64,000 nucleotides of DNA from Lingula anatina (taxonomy: Eukaryota; Brachiopoda; Lingulata; Lingulida; Lingulidae): assembly GCF_001039355.2 (NCBI RefSeq), contig NW_019775842.1, positions 87,453-151,452 on the forward strand, given 5' to 3'. Positions 36,157-47,583 of this stretch are shown piece after piece (the stretch's first letter is position 1; the number at the start of each line of letters is the position of its first letter). Under the pieces are notes generated by a model. That model did no database searches. It was not told the origin of the DNA and worked only from the letters and a program-made list of their open reading frames with translations. Made by a program: the position numbers and the translations under genes.

Positions 36157-37844
36157 GTAAGTTTCAGTTTGACATTTTCAGTATAATTGGCCATCGCAAA
36201 TTGTTACTTTGTCGTCCACGCCAGTAGACTCGAGTTTTGCTTAATAGATGGAGCCATGATCGCTTTCTCTTTTTTTCCTTGCTTATAGAAGGAGTAATTG
36301 TATACGAGGCATAACGGTGTACTCTTGGGGATACAATTTGGAAATGCAGAGCTTCTCAATTATTTTTATTTTCCCTTAGTTTGGTACTATTCTTAGCTAC
36401 CAGATAGGTGCTGTGTTACAAGTAAATATGGTATTTGTGTTTCGTTTTCTCTACACATTTCTGTTACATACATGTACTAACTTAACGCTCTTTAACTTAA
36501 AAAAAATTATATGCATACCAGTTTGTCATAAGACGTGAGACGTCGGTGTTTGATTGTCTTATTTGCTTTGAGTGCATGATCTTTTAAAATAGAATAAATA
36601 TTCCGGAAAGACTCAACTTCGGGATATAGCCCTTAAGTTTAAATGTTGTTTGTACAGTGATACAGAAATCTCAACTAGTAATCGCGATTAGCTACTTGAA
36701 ATAGCACAATCTCGTCAACTTATTAAGGAACGAGATATCGGAGAACCTCAAAATGACGTACATCCATAAAAGTCCTAACACTGATGATAACTGTTCTGTT
36801 AATGGTGATAAAACATACACTAGAGACGTAGGGACGGAAGTTAGTCGTTCCTGCATTTAGTATAATGGCCTCTCGACGCCTTTAAGTATTTAAGTTTCAT
36901 TATAACCCTCCGTCCATACATTCGTCCATCTATTCTTCTCTCTTTCTCTCTCAGCTCCTCTCTCAGCCAGATGCCTTGCAATTAGAAACTTTTTGTTGCG
37001 TTGTTAAAATAAAAAATAGTAAAAATATAAACAAGAATAGTCAGTGATACTTTTGTTGTTAGTGCTTATATGCGAATTCACATGTAAGCCGATTGTTCCT
37101 TGCACAAGTTATATATCTCCATTTCTGCCATTAATGCCGTTTCGAAAAAAAAAAACATTTTCAGCGGGTATCTCGACTTACTTCCTTGTACATGTACTGG
37201 TAACAACACTGCGGTATTTTATCACGCCAGTGTCCAAGAAACATGCATTAGCAATTATTGTAGATTAACTTTAGCGAATCACCCATTTTTTCTCCTTTTT
37301 GTGAAGCATGGGCCGCTGAGTATGTACATATTGATTTTCCAAATGCATTTAGGTTTTTTTGGCGAGTTGCCTACGTCATTTTCCTCCCCCTTCTTTTCCT
37401 GATGGCAGAAGTAGGTTTCTTTCTTTATTTTGACTTTGACTTCTAAATACCGGTGTGAAACTAGAAAAAATCTTGGTCGTGCTCGAACTATAGTTGTAAT
37501 TTTATAGATAATCAAATGATGTAACACCCATAACTTTGTTTTGGCAGAACTTAAGTGTGTATGAACATTCGTACCTGGTGGCATTTGGTGCCAGGAGGCA
37601 TTTATTAGCCCCACCTTATGATTGAAATCCAACTTTATAAACACTGGTATTCAAAATAGCACGCCGATACAAAAAGATTTTACTTGCCATAAACGGTTGG
37701 CAACGCACGCAAAAATAACTGTATCTAAAAACAAAGCTAAACATTTGATACACAATTCAAATTCGAAATGGCTACAACAAACGGATTAGTTGCTTCCGAT
37801 GGTACATTGGGTGCGAACATATGAGTCAGACATCTGGGAGTCAG

Positions 37845-38066
37845 AAATGAGGCTTGCTCTAAGTATAAATCAAAAAAGAATTTACGAATGGGCAATTAGC
37901 GAGGCAGTCAGCATTAGCAATAGTGACTAAATATAAGAAAGGTTTATTAATTAATCGTTAGTGTTTGTAGAACACCACTTAACCGTTTACTTGTTTCTGA
38001 ATAGGTCTTATAGGCAAAACTTTCAGTTTGGAATTTTATGAACTAAAGTCAAAACATTACCAAAGT
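37845..38066. repeat. 222-bp direct repeat, copy 1 (immediately upstream of GPB5)
   Basis: Matches 40039-40260 with about two mismatches. It ends 61 bases before the GPB5 ATG. The two copies bracket the whole GPB5 coding region. There is no N at either edge. Confidence 0.9.
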
Positions 38067-38126
38067 GTTAATTGTCCATATAGATATCAATATCTTATTT
38101 TGTTTTCAGATATCATCTATTTGACA

Positions 38127-38897
38127 ATGGAATTACCGGCGGCATTGATATCTATTTTACCAATCCTTTGGACTCTTGCAAGTGGGAGTGTAGACCCAAA
38201 GACAATGCTCGCATGCAATCAAAGGGAGTTTCGATATAATGTAGAAAAGCCGCCTTACGTCGCTCCCGATGGCACTACTATAACATGTAAAGGAACTGTG
38301 AAAGTATGGGCATGTTATGGTAGATGTGAGACAAGTGAGGTATGTATGTATGCATGTATACAGTCTTACAGGTGGACAAAGCTACGCACTTAATCTCGAA
38401 TGGTTAATGTCGTTTTCAACTTAATGGATTGAAACTGTTGCACGTCTAAATTGATAATTGATTATTATTTTCTAATACAACCCATATGTATTCCATGCAT
38501 CACAAGAACTAACTAAAATCGTCTGCATTCATTCCCTCGTGAAAACGTACGGTTTTCATATAACCATCATTTACCTGTCAAATTTGATCCAACAAAATTG
38601 CAATTTACAAAATTCATCCAACAAATGTATGATTCACTACTGCTTTGTATGAAAAGAAAAGATTGCTATCACTAGTTACATATCTTTTTACATATCTCCT
38701 TTAATCAGGTCGGAGACTACGAATTCCCTTTCAAGCTCAGCTTCCATAATGTTTGCACCTATGGCGGTGATGTTGTGAGACGGCGGGTTACGCTCGACTG
38801 CCCAGGCTATCCAGATCCTACCGTGGAACTCTTCGACGTAGAGCGATGCGAATGTCAAGTTTGTCGCTATGACAAAACAAGTTGTGAAAATATCTAA
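38127..38897 (+). CDS. GPB5: Glycoprotein hormone beta-5 (thyrostimulin beta subunit)
   Basis: Two coding exons: 38127-38339 (71 codons, donor GAG|GTATGT) and 38709-38897 (62 codons plus TAA, acceptor TTAATCAG). The 133-aa product starts with a hydrophobic signal peptide (ALISILPILWTLASG), and mature residues carry ten cysteines at 30, 54, 63, 67, 87, 102, 118, 120, 123 and 130. This is the GPB5 set, which lacks the extra seat-belt cysteines of the pituitary beta chains. Diagnostic blocks are CNQREF, WACYGRCETSE (vertebrate ACWGRCETWE), HNVCTYGG, and the CECQVC...SCENI end (vertebrate ...TECETI). The intron after GRCETSE matches the vertebrate position as I recall it. The family is a secreted cystine-knot hormone that pairs with GPA2 and activates an LGR-type receptor. 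The ATG at 38127 is used because it lies after the splice acceptor at 38108-38109. AATAAA at 39744 may end the transcript. No N-X-S/T sequon is present. Confidence 0.95.
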
Positions 38898-40038
38898 CTA
38901 AAGGAAATAACAGATCTTGCCTCAGTTGTCTGTGATTTTGTATGTTTTTAAGTGTAATAATGTTAGCAATGATAGACGGGCAAAATTGGCCTCAAGTCTG
39001 TTAAAGGAAACGTCCAAAATATTGGCCAGAAAAATGTTTATTTTATAGGTTTATTTTATGTCCAGATTTCTCCTTTTGAGTATCATGCTTTCGTCTTATT
39101 TATGACTTTTTAAAATGATGCAATTAAGAAAGAAAAACCAAGAGTGTAGAACCTATTAGTTATCTGAAGTATGACTTAGAACATTGATAGATTACCGTAG
39201 GGTGTGGTGGTAAATGGCGCGTTAAATGAGCGGCGATGAATGTTTTGTTTCGCCCGAAGAAATAACATGTTTACTAGGTGAGGCACGTTATATTCACGTG
39301 CTTAATCTTACTAGATAAAAAACGAATGAAGTAAGGATAAAACAGAAAGAAACAAGTTCAACTTGTCACAAGGTGCTGACAGAAATTTAGGTGTAAGTTA
39401 GATTCACGACAGAATTTCTAAATCAAAATTGAAAATACTCCAAGCGGGACTCGAACGAACGCAAAATTGCCAAATAGCCATTTGTACATGTTTCCCACCT
39501 TGACAGGTTATTAACACGCCCTTGACGAATTATGTTCAAGTTTAGATGTACTTGATAACTGGATATACATGCTGTACATTGTACTTTGATAAATGAATGT
39601 AGATTGTATTAATGGGCTGTGTATGTTTCTCTCTTTCATATTTATTACAAGATATCAGTTTCTCCTTCATATTCTATAAATCATTATTTTGTAGTAAGTG
39701 TTCAGACTTATTATACACATGATACACAGATACTTATATTTTCAATAAAACATGTCTTTGCATTTGGCTTTTATTATTAAAATACCATACATTGTATAAC
39801 TTGAACAGTGGGTTGGATGGGGGCTCATGGATTCAACATTCGGACTATTTGGGGAGTGACATAGGTTTTCTAATATCATTAACGCTAAAACTTTATATTT
39901 GAAGGACAGTGTATGCATATTTGGCACATGCACTTTTCATTTTTAATACGAAAACTAAGAAAATGTCGGTTTCTATGGAGATGACTGACTGCTTATTATT
40001 GCTTATATGGAGATGACTGACTGCTTATTATTGCTTAT

Positions 40039-40260
40039 AAATGAGGCTTGCTCTAAGTATAAATCAAAAAAGAATTTACGAATGGGCAATTAGCGAGGCA
40101 GTCAGCATTAGCAATAGTGACTAAATATAAGAAAGGTTTATTAATTAATCGTTAGTGTTTGTAGAACACCACTTAACCGTTTACTTGTTTCTTAATAGGT
40201 CTTATAGGCAAAACTTTCAGTTTGGAATTTTATGAACTAAAGTCAAAACATTATCAAAGT
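40039..40260. repeat. 222-bp direct repeat, copy 2 (downstream of GPB5)
   Basis: Second copy of 37845-38066. It is directly preceded by two 32-bp tandem units (39974-40037, each starting TATGGAGATGACTGAC) that may record the rearrangement. Confidence 0.9.
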
Positions 40261-41102
40261 TCTGGAGTTCTAATGATCGACGTGTGTTCCTCCGTGTTCT
40301 TATCTTCTAGCACCATTTTTACTTTTTGCTACTTAAGGAATAAAAACCTGCCAGTTTGTTCTGATCAAAGATCAATAATAAGTTTTACCAAGTTTTTACA
40401 TTTTATAGTTAAAATCTATGTCACGTTTCCAACATGCGTTATATCACTTGACAAATAAGACCGTTATAGCACGGATGAACTCGGGGTACATTTTATGAAC
40501 GTTAATTTTACAAAAAGTGTCATTTAAACCATATCCGTTCATATCATCAGTTTCAATATTTGCGTCATGTCCAGTAAGTTTATTTCTTTACAAAATCATT
40601 TTAATCAGCAGGCTAATTTGCAAATTATGTCGGAATATATCACTTAAGAATTAAGATGGTCAAGTCGATGTTTACCCATCAAGGCACTTATTTGCTGAAC
40701 GAAATGTTTCCTGGCGCGCTTTGTTTAGTTCACGTTTCAGAATGGCCCATTCCTAATTTTCAGCCGTGTTTAGTAAATTACTGTGAACGAGATGTGCAAA
40801 GGAAATTCTGTATACAGGGAAGTTTGGAAGATGCACTAAAATGCTTTCATTGATTGTGCATTGTGATAGTGAGAATTAATTATAAATAAGAGAACCCCCG
40901 GTGGGAGAGGGAAAACATTTCAACGACAACGTATTTAGTCGAGTGAACCTTCGCAAAAAAATTAATACATGACACGCAACATTACCCGTCTAAACAAACA
41001 AGTATCATTACTTCTACTGTGTTTTGGTCTGTGTTCGTGTCATGCCTGTATCCAGTGACGATGTAACTCATCCCATGCTGGTTGAGTCCGGACATCTCTC
41101 CT

Positions 41103-41278
41103 TAGAGCGCTTTCAGAACAGCGGACTAACAGATCCGTGGATCGACTTAAAAGCCTGCCGCTTAATTCCCGATCAAACACTGAATAAATTCACCGAGGGG
41201 ATTATACAACAAGCATTCAAGTGGGTCGGCCGTATTTGATCCGCGGAACTGTTTGTCCACTGGTCTGAATGCGCTCTT
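41103..41278. mobile_element. MITE family A relative
   Basis: Arms GAGCGCTTTCAGAACAG and CACTGGTCTGAATGCGCTC are inverted, with TTA on both sides. A 3-bp TTA target duplication suggests the PIF/Harbinger superfamily. The interior right half (GGGTCGGCCGTATTTGATCC) resembles the element at 8666. Confidence 0.65.
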
Positions 41279-41308
41279 AAACTGGTCTTATCTAAACAAA
41301 ACTAGAAA

Positions 41309-41725
41309 AGCACTCAGAGAGCGCAGACCTCCGCCAAGGCAGCAAAGTCTCCATCCAATGCCGTTTCACCCCTAAATTTTCGATATTTTTTATTATTGAT
41401 TATTGATTGATTATTGATCCGGACCACCACCAAAAATTAACCATCTGTTCCTTGGCCCACTTCTGACAGTTCCTGAAAATTTCATCAAAATCGGTCCATA
41501 ACTTATTTTTTATTATTGATTATTGATTGATTATTGGTCCGGATCACCACCAAAAATCTAATCACTTCTAAGTTATCCCATTTCTGACCTACCCTGAAAA
41601 TTCCTTCGAAATTCATCCATAACTTTTTGAGTTATGTTGATGACAAACAGACAGACAGACAGACAGAAAGAAAGACAGACAGACAAACAAACAGGGGTGA
41701 AAACATAACCTCCTTGGTGGAGGTA
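41309..41725 (-). mobile_element. Dispersed repeat with CCTCCGCCAAGG ends, longer copy
   Basis: Reverse-orientation relative of 26427-26644. The middle is internally duplicated (two TTATTGATTATTGATTGATT segments), and a (CAGA)n tract lies near 41650. It closes with CTCCTTGGTGGAGGT. Confidence 0.7.
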
Positions 41726-42158
41726 AAAACCAGCTAAAAAATAATTGTGTGCTGTGCAAGACTGGGCAACAGCAATTTAGCTACGGGCATGCTACACAGC
41801 TGGATACGGTAGGTGGGTTTCAATTCCCCCTCCTCCTTTTTGATATTTTGCCTGTCTGTCCTGCTTAAAAAAGAAAGGACTATTCGCCACATATAATGTT
41901 AAATGATGTTTGAAGAAAGTATGTTCACCGGTTGGTGAGTTTAATGAACCTAAAAAAGACAGGGTGTGTCGAGTTTATTTAGGGTTGGGTTCGAGGGTTA
42001 GGTTTTGGCTTAGGTTCAGCTAGTTTTGCTTTTAACTCACAAGAATCGAATGCCAATTCCAGGAATCTTAAATGGCAGTTAACCCTGTTGGGTTACGGAT
42101 CATGCACTTTATTGCAAAAGTGTGTGTGTGTGCGCGTGCGTGCGCGTATGCTGCGGTA

Positions 42159-42188
42159 TGGGGGGGGGGGGGGGGGGGGGGGGGGGGG
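42159..42188. repeat. Poly-G run
   Basis: About 29 consecutive G after a GT/GC-rich stretch. Comparable runs are at about 33630-33643 (G), 42454-42470 (C) and 58069-58083 (G). Confidence 0.9.
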
Positions 42189-42309
42189 TCACCTTTCTCT
42201 CGTTTCTTTTGACACTATCTTAATGCAATTTGAACAAATGTATTCGGTCTTATGCGTATGGATAGCTCTCTCTATTTGTATCCGATGATCATGATAGCTT
42301 GAAACAAAA

Positions 42310-42490
42310 TCAGACCCGTAGCCAGCAATTGCGAAAGGGGGTTCTTTTTCTGAAAAAGTGGACCTTTTGTCATGAAACCTTAGTTTACCTTGATCAAATT
42401 TACCCAGAGTGGACCTTTTCCCATGAAAAAAGGGTGTTCTTTCGAACTCCCCGACCCCCCCCCCCCCCCCCTTTGACTAAGGGCCTGAAA
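42310..42490 (-). mobile_element. Dispersed repeat with homopolymer C/G tract
   Basis: Reverse complement shares GGTCCACTTTTTCAGAAAAA and GTAGCCAG ends with 58043-58262. Both copies contain a long G or C run. Confidence 0.65.
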
Positions 42491-42553
42491 ATGATAGAGA
42501 CTTTGTTTGTGGCTTCTCAAATGAAAGCTTTATCTTATGTATACTGAAAGGAC

Positions 42554-42555
<2 letters not shown>

Positions 42556-42586
<31 letters not shown>
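42556..42586. repeat. (AC)n microsatellite
   Basis: CA run between GPB5 and GPA2. Confidence 0.95.
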
Positions 42587-42590
<4 letters not shown>

Positions 42591-44847
42591 CAGAAGACAA
42601 GCCTCCCCAATACAAAAGTAATTACGTGTAGCCTACGGGCTTAACCAGAACCATGTATCTTTCAAGTCTCGGAATATTCTTTTTAAAAAGTGGAGGTACA
42701 TAAGATTAACATTACACACGTGCTTAATAATCTTAAATGTTTTACGTGTGAAGCAGCGTCTTCGATTTGGTTACTTGTCTGAAATATCCCTTAATTGCCG
42801 AGAAAACCCTCCAGTCCAATTACTGATCGCGAAGTGCTGACGCAAATCGCCCACTGTCAGTGTGTACACTGTTGGCTACACGCACGAGCGTCCACTAAGG
42901 ACGCAAATTAATGGTCAATCTTTACATGAAAAACTTTGTTTGGCTATGAGATAAAACAAAAAGCAAAGGAAATGCAAATTTAACAGTCTTATTTATTACA
43001 CTCATTGCACAAAATTTCCGTCTTCTATAAGCGCTTTGTTAATTCAGATTAAAGGAAGATGTCACTTCCCACTTCGGTGTCCTTAAAATGTGAAGTCTCT
43101 ACAGCATGAAAAACAGTACACCGATGGATACCTAACACTTCTAATACTAAATTGGTCACGATTCTTGTTTTAAGCGAGATGCAGTTCAAGTACGAACGAT
43201 TGACGCCAATCTTTATATTACTTTTCAAAAGTAAGCCTCTTCTCCGTCTCTTGGAGTCATTAGTATAAGATAACACAATTAAATCTAGCACATACAAACT
43301 AGATTAAGCAACAACAATGCATAAGTTGCACAAAATGCCGCAAAAATAAAAAAATAGATAATAGCGTAAGTGGTTGCATTCTTAACATACTTGTTAACTA
43401 ACAATTAGAAGTCACTACGATATTAAACTACGCAATAAAATTAATAACTTCCGAGATTCTTAATGAATAAAGTTGTGCTTTGGAAAATAAGACCCAATAC
43501 TCTGACCAGCAGACGGTTTAAGATCTGAATTTTCTAATGTATACGTACGGTAATCTGGCCAACTGAACTACATGTAACAGCAAGCTATTTCTTACAAGAA
43601 AAGCGATCTCACAATAAATAACCAACAAGTTGTGACATGCGGATTGAAATGAACATCGACATTTGAAAAAGCAATGAGCTACATACATATAGTGTGTATA
43701 TAGCTCATTGGAACAACCGACTTCATCTGAATACATTCCATGTAATAACTTTTTACTAGTGATGGAACTCTATATGTGCAAACGTTATGTATTAGAGTAA
43801 ATCTTCGTGTGCATTTGAAAACTGTCCAAAATACTTGGAGGTGGGATGGGGTGGGATTGGGGTTTACTTTCAAATACATTGTTTTGGTGAAACAAACAAT
43901 AAGCGAGAATTTTCTGCATAGATTTGGTCCAATTTTCAGCTACAACGATGCATACATTAAAACTATATTGCAGTTGAAAAGCTAATCAATAATATTTATT
44001 TTTTTCTTCATTCTAGGCAGCTGATGATAATAATTTAAATAGGATTGTCTAAAAGTCTACATCACAATGGAATGTTAAGTGCGCAAAACTGGTGAAAAAA
44101 TTCTCCTGCATCTTAAGTAGTGTTACTATATCTGTGTAGATTTGAATATAGTTGAACTGAACAGGTGGACAGAGAACTGACACAGGTGTATTTTTCCAAT
44201 TATTCAAATATAATTGTCATTGCACCTTCATTTAAACTGCTATTGTAATGTTGTTTTCTATACAGATGGAATTTGCCTGCTTGTTTGTATCCTGTTACAC
44301 TCTTTCTTCAAAGCATAAAGTTGAATGATATACTAGCTATAAAACATTACTACTATATACCATCTGTTAAATTATTCTTGAATTTCATAGCAACACAAGT
44401 GACTGTGGACAAATTCAGTTCTGAGGCTATTACTAAGGAAATACATTATTTAAAGTGCTAAACAACACACACCACACACTTTTTCTCAGAATTAAAACTT
44501 AAACAAAATTATTGTCCACCCACATTTGTGCAAATAATGTAACAAAACTGCTGGCAAGAATCTGGATTATTTCAGTAGTCTTCAAAAACCAATTGTCAAT
44601 ATTTGATGGATATTTAACTGGCAAGCTTGGGCACCTGCCCCATGTATTGGAGTGAATAGTAAAAGTGCACAGCTTTCACTGCCATGCAACTTATACTATT
44701 ACTTTCAAAAGTTTACTTCTGGTCTTTTTGCTGGTCCAAAATCTTCTGGTCAGTTGATATTGTTGATATCCTAGTAAACCTACACAGATAGTGACAGACA
44801 AGATGACAGTGTCGAATGTGATTCACCAGTAAAATGCCAGGTAGGCT

Positions 44848-47403
44848 TCACCCTTTCTTGCAGAAAGAACAAGAGCAGCGGACTGCAGACTTGAATACAA
44901 ATGTTCGCTGTTCCCCCACACACCGAACATGGACTTTTATCTGAATAAAAAAAGATAATTATGAAATTAATCAATAAATGAAGATAATTAGCAGGCTTAA
45001 ACATTAAAAAATATATTTTATATATCAAACTTTATTCAAATTATGCCTCATCATGTATTTTTAAATTTTTTATCAGTCTTAACTTACATGCTTTGGAAAC
45101 TGGTCATGAAGCATTTACAACAATACTTTTTTACATCACATTATTACACAGGCGTACAATGCTATTGATTCCAAAGAATTGATTTTAACTCCCTCATTGG
45201 AAATAATCTAAAAGTAGCAGTTCGGACACCTGATAGGTGCATGCGGTTTACATAACATAGTTCTCCAGTGGATTTACACTCTTTTCAAGGAGATAATAAT
45301 AGAGATTTGACTGAGATCCTTCCCACATGTCTACCCGTCTTATTCTCCCGAAAACCTAAGCCAGAGACCACAGAGAAATAACAAAGGTTATAGTTCTATT
45401 GCAGTCGAAGCACCCAAGAAGAAAAAATGAACAACTTTTTGTCTTTTTAGAATGTTAAAGTTACCCACAATACAGAAAATGTCATACGTTTTATGTCTGA
45501 ACACTTTTTATGACCTTTTCACAAACCACTCTGTATTTTAGGAATCTGAAATGACAATTCGACTAATGAACCAAAATCAATCACTGCCAATAGTTTGTGC
45601 TGTTGTAAAGTTGCACTTACTATCCCTTGTAGGCAACCAAGTTATTCTTAAAGCATATAACTAACTTAATTATCCAGGGTTTCCAAAATTGATTGATTAA
45701 CCACTTTAGGTATGTTTGTTAACTAAAGTTATTCCCACATAGGTCATTTACAGTGTTTTTTCACTAATAAAAACCAGTAGGTAATACCTTATCAAATGCA
45801 TACAAATCTTTGTGTTGATCGAACAATCACAGACACGTATGAAACCATAAAACACAGTACATAGATTTGTTAGAGATTCCAGTTAAAGACACCAAAACCA
45901 GTACGTAATACCTTATCAAATGCATACAAATCTTTGTGCTGATCGAACAATCACAGACACGTATGAAACCATAAAACACAGTACATAGATTTGTTAGAGA
46001 TTCCAGTTAAAGACACCAAAACTTGACATTAATTAAAAGGAGTAGATGATTCACTGAAAAGGCTTTGGATTGTTGTCTACACCCAAAACGAAAAAAAAAA
46101 AATTAAATGTTCAAAAATGGAAAGACAAAAATGGGAGGAAAATAATTCAGGGTGGGCTTTCAGTGGTGTTGACAGACACTTGCAGGTGGTGTTTGCTGCC
46201 ACAAAAATGAACATGAAAGGGTATATATCTTAAGCTGTGTACTTTAATTATAGCAATAATTCATCTTTTCACACTTTTAGGCATTTGAGCTTGAATGACC
46301 TTGCTGGTTCCATAAATAATGTTATTACATGAAAGTATGTGCCCTATTATATGTAACTAATTGTGACTAAATCACATGAAAAAAGTCTCAGTATGAGTTC
46401 AAAGTGCACTTTGAGATCCTGTTACTCCAAAAGGTGACAGCATTGAATGGCAATCAGAGAATACTGGTCAAATGCATCTTTACTCTAAAGTTCTGTTAGC
46501 CTGAGTTCTAATCATTCCATAGATTTGTTACTTTCGTATGCCACCTGTCTCTAGGTTTGTTTTGCTGACATCAAGATTAAGAGATCAGATATGAACAATA
46601 TTATGTGCTTTTGATAGGTTGGAGTTGTAGTACATTGGAGTATCTGCACTTTGAAGGAGCAACATTTTGCCACATGGAATTTACAGCTTGGTGGAATAAT
46701 GACCTAACCATATGTTGTCTATTGAGAAAAATCACAAAATATTCAATTTTTTTCAAACATTTCAGAGAACAGGACCGCCCTAGCAACAAAAATTTGGAAA
46801 CAAAGATTCTGTTTAGTATAGAAAAGTTCCCAAAGAAGTATGCCCCTTGACATGTTTTCCATCAATCTAAGTATTTGACATGAAAGTTTTTAATAAAGCA
46901 AATATATTCTAAAAATAAACCTGTGTTTAATGTATAAAAACATACAACTTACATCATGGGATTCCACTATGTTACAACAAGAAGATTTGGATGTAATAAT
47001 GTGATTTGGGTTGGCCTCTAAAGTCCGTTGTGGAGATGGGAAGGCATAGGACGTGCAATAGCCTACACATGCATTTATCCGGACTTCAAACCCCACACAG
47101 TCTTTTGGTTTCACTTTTCTTATCTGTGCTAAAATAGAAATGTTAATAACAATGATAGATAAAATGGACATAATCATAATGAGCTATTGAAAAATGTGAC
47201 AAATGCAAAGAGTGTGACAATGGATTATTTCAAAACAACAACACTTCAAACTATTGATGGGTATGTATATATACTGGAAAAAACCACATAGGCCCTTATC
47301 AGACACTATATCTACCAGTTGACAGAAAATCTTAATATAAAATGCATCCATGTCAATTTAATATCAGTGAACAAAATGAAAAAAAAAAAGATTTTTAATC
47401 TAC

Positions 47404-47453
<50 letters not shown>

Positions 47454-47583
47454 CACTTCACTTACAAACTATGTGACAGCCTGGCCTTTTGTAATCTTGT
47501 GAATATGCTGATAGGGTAAGTGTAAGCAGCAAAAAGACTGTTTTAAAAACATGTGTATAGTCTGATATCCTGAAGGGTTGCAT
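44848..47583 (-). CDS. GPA2: Glycoprotein hormone alpha-2 (thyrostimulin alpha subunit)
   Basis: Three coding exons: 47583-47466 (39 codons plus 1 base, donor GTTT|GTAAGT), 47128-46953 (donor GAT|GTAAGT) and 44940-44848 (30 codons plus TGA). Phases join to 128 aa. Exon 1 gives a signal peptide (core VFLLLTLTLSA) and the first cysteine in RPGCHIV. Exon 2 carries DCVGFEV, NACVGYCTSYAFPSP and the adjacent pair SSCC. Exon 3 carries VRCVGE and the RCSCSFCKKG end. The ten cysteines (36, 50, 60, 64, 90, 91, 105, 120, 122, 125) match the GPA2 pattern exactly (ACVGHC, QCC, QCV and CQCDMC in vertebrates). The product pairs with GPB5, encoded 6 kb away in convergent orientation. There is no N-X-S/T glycosylation sequon, unlike vertebrate GPA2. 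The start was chosen because it is the only ATG in frame with a signal peptide and the first cysteine. Confidence 0.93.
45771..46018. repeat. 124-bp tandem duplication
   Basis: Two consecutive units beginning AAACCAGTA and ending with GACACC. They differ at a few bases and lie in GPA2 intron 2. Confidence 0.9.
47405..47451. repeat. (AG)n microsatellite
   Basis: GA run in GPA2 intron 1, only 14 bases from the exon 1 donor. Confidence 0.95.

Larger units (their letters stand above)
33123..38109. other. Upstream region of GPB5
   Basis: Contains a poly-G repeat at about 33630, THAP-like debris, the 14-bp palindrome, an N at 34333 inside a CGCCGTTCATGT array, the candidate GPB5 first exon at 36074-36156 and the 222-bp repeat. 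No further coding exon recognised. Confidence 0.55.
38898..44847. other. Convergent spacer between GPB5 and GPA2
   Basis: Holds the GPB5 3'UTR (to about 39760), the second 222-bp repeat, two dispersed repeats and a MITE-A relative. I found no third cystine-knot exon on either strand. Confidence 0.6.

Noticed and set aside
38028-38126. Upstream Met of the GPB5 reading frame at 38028
   Set aside because: A CAG acceptor at 38107-38109 separates it from the exon, the extra residues do not look like a signal peptide, and the region is part of the 222-bp repeat.
39440-39465. tRNA-like B-box (reverse strand GTTCGAGTCCCGC)
   Set aside because: No cloverleaf, acceptor stem or A-box could be found around it. 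At most it is a tRNA-derived SINE remnant.
46890-47177. GPA2 starting inside exon 2 at the ATG at 47168 (MIMSILSIIV...), which looks like a signal peptide
   Set aside because: It would lose the first conserved cysteine. The same bases form a good TTTCTATTTTAG acceptor, and an upstream exon supplies both a signal peptide and the RPGC motif in the right phase.
47319-47519. ORF across the (AG)n microsatellite
   Set aside because: The Arg-Glu run is simple translation of the repeat, and the GPA2 exon lies on the other strand.
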